Assembly: GCF_026805545.1 (NCBI RefSeq)
Contig: NZ_JAPRFR010000001.1
Span: 868,001 to 932,000 of the forward strand
Direction of reading: 5' to 3'
Length of the DNA stretch: 64,000 nt
From: Aerococcus kribbianus
GTDB taxonomy: Bacteria > Bacillota > Bacilli > Lactobacillales > Aerococcaceae
Below are positions 21,269 to 31,082 of the stretch, one piece after another. Under the pieces are notes generated by a model. It had not been told where the DNA came from and did not search any database. It was given only the letters and a program-made list of their open reading frames with translations. Each line of letters starts with the position of its first letter. Positions within the stretch are counted from its first letter, which is position 1. The translations under genes were made by a program, and so were the position numbers.

Positions 21269-21994
21269 CTAATTCACTTCCGATTCATCAAACTTGTACC
21301 CCACACCCCAAACGGTTTGAATAAGTTGCGGACCATATTTTTCCATTTTTTGCCGTAATTTTTTTATATGAGCATCCACAGTCCGTTCATCACCAAAGAA
21401 AGGATCTTCCCAAAGCTTAGTCAATAAGTGGTCACGAGAAAATACTTGTTTAGGATGGCTAGCCAAGGTCAAGAGAATATCAAATTCCTTAGGAGTTAAT
21501 CCCTCAATCAATTGATCATCATAATAGGCCTCACGTGTTTTTTCGGAAATTCTTAAATGCTTAGTTTCAATATCGAAATCATTTTCATCCGTATCTGTCT
21601 GATCAGATTTAGCCTCTTGAGACAAGTTGGACCGTCGTTGCAAGGCTCGCATTCTTGCCATTAAGGTCACAGGATCGAAAGGCTTAGTCACATAATCATC
21701 AGCGCCTAAGCCTAAACCTAAGACTTGGTCACTTTCACTATCACGTGCTGTCAACATAATAATTGGCACATAGGGATTGATTTGGCGAATTTCTCGGCAA
21801 ATTGATATGCCATCACGACTAGGTAAATTTAGGTCTAGAATTACCATATCTATATCATCTTCATTTTCTTGGTAGTAGGTCCAGCCTTCTTCTCCATCTT
21901 GAATGAAGTTTGCCGTCCAATCTACTTGTTGTTCAAAAAACATTTCCATCATTTCACAAACGCTGTTATTGTCTTCAACCATCAATATCCGCAT
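21269..21994 (-). CDS. OmpR/PhoB-family response regulator
   Basis: A 241-residue regulator with receiver residues Glu7/Asp8, phospho-acceptor Asp54 (MVILDLNLPSRDG) and Lys in YVTKPFDP. A winged-helix DNA-binding domain follows (LTPKEFDILLTLASHPKQVFSRDHLLTKLW ... RTVDAHIKKLRQKM). It is upstream of and coupled to its kinase. About 140 nt of leader separates it from a TACAAT -10-like box on the minus strand near 22145. Target genes are unknown. Confidence 0.93.
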   Translation of the reverse strand: MRILMVEDNNSVCEMMEMFFEQQVDWTANFIQDGEEGWTYYQENEDDIDMVILDLNLPSRDGISICREIRQINPYVPIIMLTARDSESDQVLGLGLGADDYVTKPFDPVTLMARMRALQRRSNLSQEAKSDQTDTDENDFDIETKHLRISEKTREAYYDDQLIEGLTPKEFDILLTLASHPKQVFSRDHLLTKLWEDPFFGDERTVDAHIKKLRQKMEKYGPQLIQTVWGVGYKFDESEVN

Positions 21995-22229
21995 ATAAAT
22001 GGCCTCCTTTATTTACTTAGTCCTTTTATCAGGTATTTACTATCATCATTAGGCTTAGACCTATACTGTTTTACTATAAGCCGTGACTTGCAGACCATCA
22101 TCTGACCCCTAAGCTTTCGCATCGGTCGTCTTCTGTATATATTGTACCTTATTTCTAAAATTTTGAAATTAAAATTGCCATTAAGATTATTTTTCACGTA
22201 TTTATAAATAGAGAGAAAGGAGAGATATT

Positions 22230-22585
22230 ATGAATCAAGTAAACTTATCGGACGCTTAGCACGTGACCACCAAGTAAAAAATGTTGGCGAAGGAATGACT
22301 GTCCTCCATAATGCAGTGGCTCTTAACCGAACCAAAAAGGATGGATCAAAACATGTTGACTTTATCCCAATCACTGCCTGGAACAAACGCGCCACATTGA
22401 TGGAAAAATATTTAAAGAAGGGAGATGAGATTGGCATCGTTGGTCAATTAAATACCCAACAATATGAAAATAAAAATGGTCAGAAGGTACATATTGTCGA
22501 AGTAGTTATTACTGACCTTACCTTCCTTCGTAAAAAACAAGAAAATAATCTCACTTTAGAAGACCTCATGCCTGATGAATCATAA
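22230..22585 (+). pseudogene. ssb: Single-stranded DNA-binding protein (SsbB-like), one-base frameshift
   Basis: The ATG at 22230, with GAAAGGAG in front, starts MNQVNL, then runs into TAG at 22257 in the original frame. Adding one base after 22247 (TTA-TC becoming TTAATC) restores GRLARDHQVKNVGEG, which joins the frame of the intact remainder MTVLHNAVALNRTKKDGSKHVDFIPITAW. The restored 118-residue OB-fold protein matches short SsbB-type SSBs and lacks the long acidic tail of the main SSB. The change may be a real mutation, or a sequencing or assembly error. A shorter product from the ATG at 22295 would lack the first OB strand. Confidence 0.85.
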
Positions 22586-22587
22586 AT

Positions 22588-22626
22588 AAAAGGATGTGAT
22601 GAAATGCGGGAGCTCCGAAAATAGGT
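22588..22626 (+). repeat. Deleted remnant of the 3'-UTR repeat family
   Basis: Three bases after the ssb stop, AAAAGGATGTGATGAAA matches the conserved 5' end of the repeat units. It is followed almost at once by GGGAGCTCCGA, which resembles the conserved 3' end. The hairpin interior appears to have been lost. Confidence 0.55.
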
Positions 22627-22642
22627 AGATACTTGTATAAAG

Positions 22643-22674
22643 CAAAGAGGCTGGGTCCTTCCCCAGCCTCTTAC
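22643..22674. terminator. Terminator shared by ssb and the histidine-triad gene
   Basis: Stem AAGAGGCTGGG / CCCAGCCTCTT with a short loop, followed by T-rich sequence on the plus strand and located between convergent genes. Confidence 0.8.
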
Positions 22675-22690
22675 TTTTCTTGTGTTAGTT

Positions 22691-23224
22691 TTACTCATTT
22701 GCGACAGCTTGATTTTCATCTAAATGGCGTACTAGATCAGCCTGGTTTTCATCTTTAAGATAAAACCCATAGTCATCACCAACTTTAACCACATAGCCTT
22801 CGTCGTGGTCAGATACCTTATCTGCCTCATCGAATTCATAATCACTACGGGCTAGCAACAAAGTATCAGAAATCAAAGCATCGCTTGGAAGCTTGCCATT
22901 ATAGAAATGGTAATGGTCGCCATGTGAAGTCACATAGCCCTGGTCAGTAATTTTTACAACAATTTCTTCTGCATCGATACCTTCTTGCGCATTAAGATCA
23001 GCCGTTTGCTCTTCTTGACTAGCTACCTCATTATTTGTTTGATCCTGGGACTCATTATCGCCACTACTAGCGTCTTCAATATAAGCAATACCACTGGAAG
23101 ATTCTGTCTCAGTCGCTAATTTGGACTGATTTTGTTTATAAAGGCCATACCCACCTCCTCCGATAACTAAGATTGCTATCACAATTGCTAGGAAAAGCCC
23201 TAATTTTTTCGGTTTAAGCTTCAT
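22691..23224 (-). CDS. Membrane-anchored single histidine-triad (Pht-like) protein
   Basis: The 177-residue product has an N-terminal membrane anchor (LGLFLAIVIAILVIGGGGYGLY) and an acidic linker. It then has one streptococcal histidine-triad unit, YVTSHGDHYHFYNGKLPSDALIS, with the zinc-binding HxxHxH at His101, His104 and His106. Pht proteins of streptococci carry several triads and help zinc acquisition; a one-triad version is short for the family. A Zur-like palindrome sits at its transcription start, in keeping with a zinc role. Function in this organism is inferred. Confidence 0.85.
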   Translation of the reverse strand: MKLKPKKLGLFLAIVIAILVIGGGGYGLYKQNQSKLATETESSSGIAYIEDASSGDNESQDQTNNEVASQEEQTADLNAQEGIDAEEIVVKITDQGYVTSHGDHYHFYNGKLPSDALISDTLLLARSDYEFDEADKVSDHDEGYVVKVGDDYGFYLKDENQADLVRHLDENQAVANE

Positions 23225-23263
23225 CATCCACCCCTACTTTCCATACTATTTACTAGCATCTTC

Positions 23264-23284
23264 AAAACGTAACTGTTACGATTT
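23264..23284. promoter_or_regulatory. Zur-like (zinc repressor) operator
   Basis: A palindrome with core CGTAACTGTTACG extends to 10-nt arms with 9 of 10 matching (23264-23273 and 23275-23284). It closely resembles the Bacillus Zur box (CGTAAT-N-ATTACG). It starts about 8 nt downstream of the -10 box of the histidine-triad gene, so bound repressor would block initiation. Confidence 0.6.
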
Positions 23285-23292
23285 ACTAAGCT

Positions 23293-23321
23293 AGTATAGG
23301 GGGTTTTCTACTCTTTGTCAA
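23293..23321 (-). promoter_or_regulatory. Strong sigma-A promoter of the histidine-triad gene
   Basis: Perfect TTGACA (23321-23316) and TATACT (23298-23293) with a 17-nt spacer, reading towards the histidine-triad gene. Confidence 0.8.
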
Positions 23322-23357
23322 CAAAAAAAGGATGAGACTTTTAGCTCATCCTCTTTT
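23322..23357 (-). terminator. Terminator of rapZ-yvcK-whiA
   Basis: Stem AGGATGAG / CTCATCCT followed on the minus strand by a run of seven T. It lies just after whiA and directly before the next promoter. Confidence 0.85.
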
Positions 23358-23375
23358 GTCGCACTCTCACTTTAG

Positions 23376-24314
23376 TTACATTCTACTAGCACGTAACTTG
23401 TCAGCATAAGTATTAATTTTACGGAAACGATGATTCATTCCTGATTTGGATACTGGTCCTGAGGGTACCAATTCGCCTAATTCCTTGAGTGAAACTTCAG
23501 GATTATCCAATCTTACTTGCGCCACTTCCTGTAATTTATCAGGTAACTCGCCTAATCCTACCACATTTTGAATAAGTTCAATATTAGCGATTTGTTTACT
23601 AGCAGCGGAGACTGTTTTACTAAGATTTGCACTTTCACAGTTTACAATCCGATTCACTGAATTGCGCATATCACGCATAATACGAATATCTTCAAAACGT
23701 AATCGGGCATTATAGGCACCAATGACTGCTAAGAAATCAGCGATTTTTTCTGCTTCTTTAATATAGGCAATATAACCATTGCGACGCGGGATTGCTTTGC
23801 CCTTGAGACCAAAGCTAGTCATCATAGTGACGATATCTTGGTTATGTTCTTGGTCAGCAGAATAAATTTCTAAGTGATAAGCACTTTTCTCAGGATTATT
23901 TACTGATCCGCCAGCCAAGAATGCCCCCCGCAAGTAGGACCGACTTCTTTGTTCAGAATTCATAATTTTGGGGGAAATATTAGCCGTGATAAAAACCTCA
24001 TCCATGATTTCTAATTCTTTTAACAAAGATAAGGCATTATGACTAACGCGAACCACATAGACATTATTCTTCTTAAGTTTCATCTTGCGACGAACTACCA
24101 GCTCACTCACTGTATGAAAATGCTCCTTGAGTAAGGAGTATATGCGCCGAGCAATTGCGGCATTTTCAGTTTGAATATTTAAAATCACTGCCTTATTGAC
24201 CATTGACACAGAACCATTCATACGAATAATAGCAGCTAATTCAGACTTGCCGTGTTCAAAGTCAACTGTGATTTGGGTGAGCTCTTTCTTTACATCCCCT
24301 GCAAATGAAGCCAT
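23376..24314 (-). CDS. whiA: DNA-binding protein WhiA
   Basis: The 312-residue WhiA starts [15 protein letters not shown]. It has a LAGLIDADG-like N-terminal domain ([25 protein letters not shown]) and a C-terminal helix-turn-helix ([27 protein letters not shown]). In Gram-positives it influences cell division and chromosome segregation. The reading frame extends upstream through a GTG at 24317 and beyond, but GAGG at 8 nt supports the ATG at 24314. It is last in rapZ-yvcK-whiA. Confidence 0.96.
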   Translation of the reverse strand: MASFAGDVKKELTQITVDFEHGKSELAAIIRMNGSVSMVNKAVILNIQTENAAIARRIYSLLKEHFHTVSELVVRRKMKLKKNNVYVVRVSHNALSLLKELEIMDEVFITANISPKIMNSEQRSRSYLRGAFLAGGSVNNPEKSAYHLEIYSADQEHNQDIVTMMTSFGLKGKAIPRRNGYIAYIKEAEKIADFLAVIGAYNARLRFEDIRIMRDMRNSVNRIVNCESANLSKTVSAASKQIANIELIQNVVGLGELPDKLQEVAQVRLDNPEVSLKELGELVPSGPVSKSGMNHRFRKINTYADKLRASRM

Positions 24315-24341
24315 CACCCTCACCTCTTCCTTTGATAATAA

Positions 24342-25355
24342 TTAATAGTCCCCACGATAAATTTTCAGTATTTCGGCCACTAACTTGCGTTGGTCATGGT
24401 AAACGCCTGATTCTTTTAAATTCAAAAAATCAGCACCAATAATTTTAGTTTTTTCTTTAAGCAAGCCTTGCTTATCATGGACCACTTGAACCAAGTATTC
24501 TGGCGTTTCCTTACTTTCAATATATTCATAGGGCACTGTTGTTTTATTAATTAGGGCGTAGTCCACTGCTTTAGCTTGCAGATGCTCATTAATCACGCGT
24601 AAATGATCCGCATCAGTAAAATGTTCAGTTTCCCCTAATTGCGTCATAATATTACAAATATAGACAACTTTAGCGGGCGTGTCAAGTAAAGCCTGCCGAA
24701 TTTCCTCGATAACTACATTAGGTAGAATAGAGGTATACAAGGATCCCGGCCCTAAAACCACGATGTCTGCTTCCATAATGGCCTTAACCACATTATTTCC
24801 AGCTGTTGGCTGGGCGTCTGGGCGTTTATCAGGATTGGCGACCCTTACTGATACACAATCAATAGGACGTTTCTCGGCTACAATGCGTGTCTCTCCTTCA
24901 ATCATGCTCCCATCTGCATAATGAGCCTGTAAAACTAGCGGATAAGGACAAGCTGGTAAAACTTGACCATGAATAGCCATCATTACCTGCAGCAGCTTCA
25001 AAGCATGGTGGACATCGCCACGCATTTCCGCTAAAGCAGCAATGATCAAGTTTCCAATGGCATGACCAGAAAATTCATTATCCTCAGGGGCAAAACGGTA
25101 TTGAAAAATATCCTTATAAATTTGCTTGGCGTCAGACAAGGCCACTAGACAGTTACGAATATCTCCAGGAGGGATGGTATTGAGTGAGGTCCTTAGTGAA
25201 CCCGATGATCCTCCATCATCAGCAACAGTGACCACCGCTGACACATCACATTTGGCTTCCTTTAGTCCCGACAGCAAGATAGGCAAGCCTGTGCCACCCC
25301 CAATCACAGTCACTTTGGGTTGCCTGTAGTCAAACTTATTTTGGGTGCTTATCAT
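24342..25355 (-). CDS. yvcK: YvcK/CofD-like gluconeogenesis factor
   Basis: The 337-residue protein has the N-terminal glycine loop TVIGGGTGLPILLSGL and ADDGGSSG, typical of the YvcK/CofD superfamily. YvcK is needed for growth on gluconeogenic carbon sources and for cell shape in Bacillus, and binds UDP-sugars. Its ATG overlaps the rapZ stop by 4 nt. Confidence 0.95.
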   Translation of the reverse strand: MISTQNKFDYRQPKVTVIGGGTGLPILLSGLKEAKCDVSAVVTVADDGGSSGSLRTSLNTIPPGDIRNCLVALSDAKQIYKDIFQYRFAPEDNEFSGHAIGNLIIAALAEMRGDVHHALKLLQVMMAIHGQVLPACPYPLVLQAHYADGSMIEGETRIVAEKRPIDCVSVRVANPDKRPDAQPTAGNNVVKAIMEADIVVLGPGSLYTSILPNVVIEEIRQALLDTPAKVVYICNIMTQLGETEHFTDADHLRVINEHLQAKAVDYALINKTTVPYEYIESKETPEYLVQVVHDKQGLLKEKTKIIGADFLNLKESGVYHDQRKLVAEILKIYRGDY

Positions 25356-26245
25356 GACCGATTCACCGCCTCTTTCTTTTTGAAACGGTCACGGTGGCTG
25401 ATATTCGTTTTATAACCCATGCTAGAAATATGTTTACCAATACGCTCAGCTAGGGCAATTGACCGATGTTGGCCTCCAGTACAGCCAATACCAATCGTCA
25501 CTGAACTCTTGCCTTCTTTTTGGTAGAGAGGCAAGGTAAAGTCGATTAAATTAGTGAATTTCGCATAAAACTTTTCGGTATCTTCTTGGGCCATGACATA
25601 ATCATAGACTGGCTTATCGAGACCTGTTAAAGGACGCAAATCAGAAATATAATGTGGATTGGGTAAGAAACGAACATCCATCACCACATCACAATCAATA
25701 GGAATGCCATATTTGAAGCCAAAAGATAAGACCTCAACAAAGAAACCATGGTCATCATCTTGTTTAAATTCACGGGTTAGCTCTTCCCGTAATTCTCGTG
25801 GAGAGATAGTTGACGTATCGATAATTAAATGCGCTTTTTGGCGAATATCTTGAAGGTGAGCCCGTTCTTTTTGAATACCTGTTAAAACTGAACCGCCACT
25901 TTGTTGCAAGGGATGACTACGTCGCGTTTCCTTGTAACGAGACACTAATTCTGAGTCAGAAGCCTCTAAATAAACCACTGACATTTTAATCATATTAGTA
26001 TTATCCATATTTTGAATCACAGTAACTAACTCATCAAAGAAGTCACGTGAGCGTAGGTCAATCACCAAGCAAATTTTAGTGATTTTACCACTGTCTTTAA
26101 TTAATTCCCAAAATTTAGGGAGCAAAGAAGGTGGCATATTATCGACACAGAAATATCCCATATCTTCAAAGGATTGCATGGCAACCGTTTTACCTGCCCC
26201 ACTCATCCCAGTAATGACCACTAAATTTAAATTATCACTATTCAT
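25352..26245 (-). CDS. rapZ: RNase adapter RapZ / nucleotide-binding YvcJ
   Basis: A 297-residue P-loop ATP/GTPase with Walker A ITGMSGAGKTVAM, the VDNMPPSLLPKF segment and the C-terminal IGIGCTGGQHRSIALAERI. It belongs to the RapZ/YvcJ family. In Bacillus YvcJ affects competence, and in enterobacteria RapZ guides sRNA decay. It is first in the conserved trio. Confidence 0.95.
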   Translation of the reverse strand: MNSDNLNLVVITGMSGAGKTVAMQSFEDMGYFCVDNMPPSLLPKFWELIKDSGKITKICLVIDLRSRDFFDELVTVIQNMDNTNMIKMSVVYLEASDSELVSRYKETRRSHPLQQSGGSVLTGIQKERAHLQDIRQKAHLIIDTSTISPRELREELTREFKQDDDHGFFVEVLSFGFKYGIPIDCDVVMDVRFLPNPHYISDLRPLTGLDKPVYDYVMAQEDTEKFYAKFTNLIDFTLPLYQKEGKSSVTIGIGCTGGQHRSIALAERIGKHISSMGYKTNISHRDRFKKKEAVNRS

Positions 26246-26278
26246 GCTTATCCCCTAACTTTCCTTCATCCTTAATTA

Positions 26279-28003
26279 TTATTGGCTTAGCTCTTCAATG
26301 GCAGCTTGAAAGGCGGCTAGCTTCTTATCAACAGCTTCCTGGCTAGAATCATTAGCACCAATATAGAACTTAATCTTAGGTTCTGTCCCGCTTGGGCGAA
26401 TAGCAATCCAAGTCTTATCAGTCAAGTAATATTTCAAAACATTGGCCTGTGCAAAGGTCATGTCTTCTTGGTCGCCATTAGCGAAATGTCGTTGTAAAGT
26501 TTGGTAATCTTCACGTTTTTCCACTGGGACACCAGCAATCTCTGTCAGAGGTTGCTCCCGTAAATCAGCCATCAATTGTTGAATTTCCTGAGCACCGGCT
26601 TGCCCTGGTTTTTTTACTGCAATGGTGGCTTCTTTATAGTAGCCATACGTTTCAAAGAGCTCAATTAACCCATCATAAACAGTTTTTCCTTGGGCCTTAT
26701 AGTAGGCAGCAAGCTCCGCTAATAATAGAGTGGCTTGTACAGCATCCTTGTCTCTAACAAAGGCTTCCACCAAATAACCATAGCTTTCTTCAAAACCAAA
26801 AAGAAATTCATGGCTATGGTCTGCTTCAAATCTCTTAATTTGTTCCGCAATAAATTTGAAGCCTGTCAAAACATCAATCGTCTCAATATCAAAAGATGCA
26901 GCAATCACTGCTGGTAATTCACTAGATACAATAGATTTAAGGATAACCCCATGCTCAGGAAGATTATCCTTGTCTGCCTTAGTCTTGAGTATATAGTAGG
27001 TCATCAAGGCAGCAATCTGGTTACCAGTAATTACTTGATAGCTGCCATCTGGTAAGCGGACACTTGCTCCCATCCGATCAGCATCTGGGTCTGTAGCAAT
27101 TAAGATGTCTGCCTGATATTTTTCCCCATAAGTCTCTGCCACATTAAAAGCTTCGGCTTCTTCAGGGTTAGGCGATTTCACCGTGGAAAAATCAGCATCG
27201 GGTTCTTTTTGTTCAGCCACATAAATGGTTTCCGTAAATCCTGCTTGTTCTAAGGCAGATTCCACTAACATTTGACCTGTTCCGTGAAGAGGAGTATAAA
27301 CAATTTTGACCTCATTACCAACAGACTGAATCAAATCAGGATCAATTGTGACTGATTCCATAGCTGCTAAATATTTTTTATCAATAGCTTCACCAATAAA
27401 TTCCAATAATCCTTGTGCTAACGCCTGGTCTTGGTCAGCTACAGAAACTGTCAAAGGATTAGCTACTGCTTGAACATATTGGGTTAAAGCATCCGCATCC
27501 TTAGGCGGCATTTGGCCCCCATCTTGGCCGTAAACCTTATATCCGTTGTATTCAGGTGGGTTATGGCTGGCAGTTATCATAATACCAGCAAAGGTACCTA
27601 ACTCACGTACTGCAAAAGACAGCTCTGGTGTTGGTCGTAAGCTCTCAAAGACATAAGCTTTGATACCATGGTTAGCTAGGGTCAAAGCCGCTTCCAAAGC
27701 AAATTCTGGTGAATAGTGGCGGGAGTCATAAGCAATCACCACACCACGATCTATGGCATCTTGACCATAAGACATAATTAATTCAGCCAAACCTTCACTG
27801 GCCTGACGAACTGTATAACGATTCATCCGATTAATACCCGCTCCAATCACGCCACGCATTCCGGCTGTTCCGAAGGCTAGGGGTTGGTAGAAGGCATCCG
27901 CCAAAGCTTCCTCATCTCCCTGTAATTCTTCCAATTCTTTTGCTAAATTAGTATCAAGATCAGAAAAATTCTTCCACATTTCATAATTACTTTGCCAAGT
28001 CAT
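26279..28003 (-). CDS. pgcA: Phosphoglucomutase/phosphomannomutase (alpha-PGM)
   Basis: The 574-residue enzyme has the phosphoserine loop ITASHNPPEYNGYKVY, metal loop TDPDADRMGA, sugar loop GFEESYGYL and phosphate loop IRPSGTEPKIKFY. It converts glucose-6-P to glucose-1-P, the substrate of GalU encoded nearby. It lies in the same direction after trxB but behind a terminator, so it is probably a separate unit. Confidence 0.95.
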   Translation of the reverse strand: MTWQSNYEMWKNFSDLDTNLAKELEELQGDEEALADAFYQPLAFGTAGMRGVIGAGINRMNRYTVRQASEGLAELIMSYGQDAIDRGVVIAYDSRHYSPEFALEAALTLANHGIKAYVFESLRPTPELSFAVRELGTFAGIMITASHNPPEYNGYKVYGQDGGQMPPKDADALTQYVQAVANPLTVSVADQDQALAQGLLEFIGEAIDKKYLAAMESVTIDPDLIQSVGNEVKIVYTPLHGTGQMLVESALEQAGFTETIYVAEQKEPDADFSTVKSPNPEEAEAFNVAETYGEKYQADILIATDPDADRMGASVRLPDGSYQVITGNQIAALMTYYILKTKADKDNLPEHGVILKSIVSSELPAVIAASFDIETIDVLTGFKFIAEQIKRFEADHSHEFLFGFEESYGYLVEAFVRDKDAVQATLLLAELAAYYKAQGKTVYDGLIELFETYGYYKEATIAVKKPGQAGAQEIQQLMADLREQPLTEIAGVPVEKREDYQTLQRHFANGDQEDMTFAQANVLKYYLTDKTWIAIRPSGTEPKIKFYIGANDSSQEAVDKKLAAFQAAIEELSQ

Positions 28004-28055
28004 AAGCCCACTCCTATTCTCTAATGATTAGGTCTATTGTATCAAATTTAAGCAA

Positions 28056-28084
28056 GAAAAAAAGCTGGAAGTTTCTCCAGCTTA
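28056..28084 (-). terminator. Terminator of trxB
   Basis: Stem AAGCTGGA / TCCAGCTT followed on the minus strand by seven T. Confidence 0.85.
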
Positions 28085-28122
28085 TTCCTCTAATTGTTTA
28101 TTCATTTATTAGTAAAATCTAA

Positions 28123-29052
28123 TTATCCCCTAATTGCTTCCACATAATTATAGGCTTCTTGGCCACCAATTCCACCATCACCGACAGCTGTTGAAATTTG
28201 TCGTAATTTTTTGGCTCGAACATCACCAACGGCAAAAATACCTGGAATCTTAGTGTGCATATTCTCATCCGTTTCAATCCAGCCCTCAGCATCTGTGATT
28301 CCAAGGTTCTGGAAAGCTTCGGTGTTTGGTAGTAAGCCGACATAAATAAAAACACCATCAGTGTCAGTTTGGCTAGTTTCTCCTGTTTTTGTATTCTCTA
28401 ATACGAGGCCAGTTACCTTTGTTCCGTCACCTTGGATTTCCTTAACCACGCAATCCCAAGTGAAGTCCACCTTATCATTTTCTTTGGCACGATTCTGTAA
28501 AATTTGTTGTGCTCGCAATTGATCACGACGGTGGATAATGTTCACTTGATCAGCAAACTGGGTGAGATAAGTGCCTTCTTCAACAGCAGAATCGCCACCA
28601 CCAATCACCTTAAGTGACTTATCACGGAAGAAAGCGCCGTCACACACTGCACAGTAAGAGACACCCCGACCAGCATACTCCTCTTCACCTGGTACGTTGA
28701 GATGACGGTGAACAGAACCAGTGGCAATTACCACTGCATAAGCACTATAAGTTTCACTATCTGCTTTTACCATGTGCACATTCTCTTGACTTTCAATGCT
28801 TTGGACTAAACCATAAGCATATTCCACACCAAATTGAACAGCACTCTCATACATTTTATTCGCTAGGTCTGGTCCTTGTATACTGGTGAAACCCGGATAA
28901 TTTTCAACATCTGCGGTATTAATTAATTCCCCACCTGGTACTCCTCGTTCTAATAGCAAAACGGAGAGATTAGCTCGTGACGCATATAGCGCAGCAGTCA
29001 TTCCGGCGGGACCAGAACCGATGACAATGACATCGTAATCAGTAGTAGTCAT
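28123..29052 (-). CDS. trxB: Thioredoxin-disulfide reductase
   Basis: The 309-residue flavoprotein has the FAD loop VIGSGPAGMTAALYA, the redox-active CAVCDGAFF pair, the NADPH loop VIGGGDSAVEEGTYL and the C-terminal GIFAVGDVRAKKLRQISTAVGDG. It reduces thioredoxin with NADPH. The ATG at 29052 has AGGGG at 8 nt; the upstream ATG at 29070 lies before that site. Confidence 0.97.
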   Translation of the reverse strand: MTTTDYDVIVIGSGPAGMTAALYASRANLSVLLLERGVPGGELINTADVENYPGFTSIQGPDLANKMYESAVQFGVEYAYGLVQSIESQENVHMVKADSETYSAYAVVIATGSVHRHLNVPGEEEYAGRGVSYCAVCDGAFFRDKSLKVIGGGDSAVEEGTYLTQFADQVNIIHRRDQLRAQQILQNRAKENDKVDFTWDCVVKEIQGDGTKVTGLVLENTKTGETSQTDTDGVFIYVGLLPNTEAFQNLGITDAEGWIETDENMHTKIPGIFAVGDVRAKKLRQISTAVGDGGIGGQEAYNYVEAIRG

Positions 29053-29118
29053 ATTAAAGTCCCCTTTCATTTTCTTAGCTATGATAACAGCTTTTATAGG
29101 AAAAGTAATCTTTCCTGC

Positions 29119-29994
29119 TTAGCCTAGGTCACTTTCTATAGAAAGAAGATACTCTTTAAGATCATTTTTGATATCAGGATGTGTCAAGCCATATTCGATA
29201 ATAGTCTCCATGTAACCTAACTTATTCCCAACATCGTAACGTTTCCCATTAAAAATTTTAGCAAAAACACGTTGAGTTTTGTTTAAACGGTCAATAGCAT
29301 CAGTTAATTGCACTTCGTTTCCTGCTCCCCGTTCTTGGGTTTCCAAGAGTTCAAAAATTTCTGGGGTTAATAGATAACGCCCAATAATAGCCAAATTACT
29401 TGGTGCATCTTCAGGTTGCGGTTTTTCCACAAACCGGCGAACATTATAAATTTCATCAGAATACTTGGCTTCCGGATCAATCACCCCATATTTATCGGTT
29501 TGATCCTTAGGTACTGGCATAACAGCAATATTAGAAGCGTGGGTTTCTTCATAGGCATTAATTAATTGTTTAGTTAGAGGCACTTCATCAACCATTAAAT
29601 CGTCCCCTAACATAACCACAAAGGGCTCGTCACCTACAAAGGCTTTGGCTTGTAAAACTGCATCGCCTAAGCCTTTAGGATAAGATTGCCGTTTAAAAAA
29701 GAGGTTTAAACCAACCGTATCTTTGATTTCTTCTAAGAGGTCATGTTGGCCCTTGGCTTCAAGGTTGGCTTCCAACTCCAAATGAGAATCAAAGTGATCT
29801 TCAATAGGACGCTTGCTCTTTCCAGTGATAATTAAAATATCTTCAATACCTGATGCTAAGGCTTCTTCCACAATGAATTGAATGGTGGGTTTATCAACAA
29901 TTGGCAACATTTCCTTGGCCATGGCTTTGGTAGCTGGCAGGAAACGCGTTCCTAATCCAGCAGCAGGAATAACCGCTTTTCTAACTTTTTTCAT
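29119..29994 (-). CDS. galU: UTP-glucose-1-phosphate uridylyltransferase
   Basis: This 291-residue nucleotidyltransferase begins [30 protein letters not shown], the GalU signature, with VEKP and the C-terminal [15 protein letters not shown]. It makes UDP-glucose for glycolipids, teichoic acids and polysaccharide. The ATG at 29994 follows AAGGAG by 7 nt and sits directly after the gpsA stop. The longer frame to 30057 is an artefact inside gpsA. Confidence 0.96.
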   Translation of the reverse strand: MKKVRKAVIPAAGLGTRFLPATKAMAKEMLPIVDKPTIQFIVEEALASGIEDILIITGKSKRPIEDHFDSHLELEANLEAKGQHDLLEEIKDTVGLNLFFKRQSYPKGLGDAVLQAKAFVGDEPFVVMLGDDLMVDEVPLTKQLINAYEETHASNIAVMPVPKDQTDKYGVIDPEAKYSDEIYNVRRFVEKPQPEDAPSNLAIIGRYLLTPEIFELLETQERGAGNEVQLTDAIDRLNKTQRVFAKIFNGKRYDVGNKLGYMETIIEYGLTHPDIKNDLKEYLLSIESDLG

Positions 29995-29995
29995 T

Positions 29996-31072
29996 TTAAT
30001 ACTCCTTATCGTGAATAAATCCTTGGTCAATTTGACTTTGGGCAAAGTAAATTTCACCCTTTTTATCTCTTTGCATTAAATCATTAATTACCTGGTCAAC
30101 CGCCTGTCCCTGCGCAATCACCTGATAAATTGCTCTTGTGATTGGCATATCAACTTCTAATTCTTGGGCAATTTCATAGCAGGCAAGCGTCGTTGCCATC
30201 CCTTCAACAACCATATTCATGTCTGCTTCAACAGCTTGCGGAGACTTCCCCTGTCCAATTTGATAGCCAGCTTGCCAATTACGCGAATGGGGCGATGTCG
30301 CTGTGACAACCAGATCACCTACGCCACTCAAGCCTAAATAAGTCATAGGATCAGCTCCCATCCTTCGACCCAAACGGGTAATCTCTGCAAGGCCACGGGT
30401 GATTAAGGCAGCCTTAGCATTGTCACCATAGGAGAGGCCAGCTAATATACCAGCACCCAAGGCAATTATATTTTTCAAGGCACCACCTAATTCGACCCCT
30501 ACAATGTCTTTATTGGTATAAACACGAAAATAATGATTGGTAAAAATATCTTGAATAGTTTGGGCTGCCTGCAAATTACTAGATGCAGCTGTTATAGCAG
30601 TAATGTCATGGTTAACCACTTCTTCAGCATGACTTGGACCAGACAAGGCCACTATAGGCAACTCTTTGTCAGGAAAAATATCACCTAACACATCTAACAA
30701 GACCTCACTGATGCGATAATGACTGCCTTGCTCTAAGCCCTTAGAAGCGTGCATGATAATAGGCAAGTGATTTCGACTAGTAAAGCCGTTTAACCCAGCA
30801 AGTTCTGTGGCAACTTGACGGATAGCCCGTGTCGGCAAAACGAAGGCGATAACATCAGCATCCCTTACCGCCTCACCTAAATCTGAAGTAATCTTAATGC
30901 TATCAGGAAAAACTAATTGTTTTAAATAATCTGGATTTTGGCGACTCGTTTGCATATTTTGAGCATGGCTAGTTTTATGCGTCCATAGCGTGACATTATG
31001 TTCGTTTTCTGCTGCCAACATCGCTAGGGCTGATCCCCAGGAACCCGCACCTAAAATACTTAATTTTGTCAT
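29996..31072 (-). CDS. gpsA: Glycerol-3-phosphate dehydrogenase [NAD(P)+]
   Basis: The 358-residue product starts [19 protein letters not shown] (NAD-binding loop), with SGPSHAEEV and the catalytic [14 protein letters not shown] region. It supplies sn-glycerol-3-phosphate for phospholipids and teichoic acids. AAAGGAG 5 nt before the ATG at 31072 decides the start. It lies between lgt and galU with almost no gap. Confidence 0.96.
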   Translation of the reverse strand: MTKLSILGAGSWGSALAMLAAENEHNVTLWTHKTSHAQNMQTSRQNPDYLKQLVFPDSIKITSDLGEAVRDADVIAFVLPTRAIRQVATELAGLNGFTSRNHLPIIMHASKGLEQGSHYRISEVLLDVLGDIFPDKELPIVALSGPSHAEEVVNHDITAITAASSNLQAAQTIQDIFTNHYFRVYTNKDIVGVELGGALKNIIALGAGILAGLSYGDNAKAALITRGLAEITRLGRRMGADPMTYLGLSGVGDLVVTATSPHSRNWQAGYQIGQGKSPQAVEADMNMVVEGMATTLACYEIAQELEVDMPITRAIYQVIAQGQAVDQVINDLMQRDKKGEIYFAQSQIDQGFIHDKEY

Positions 31073-31082
31073 AGTTACTCCT

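Noticed and set aside
22009..22197. 62-codon minus-strand frame upstream of the response regulator
   Set aside because: No ribosome binding site or family resemblance; it overlaps the probable promoter and leader of the two-component operon.
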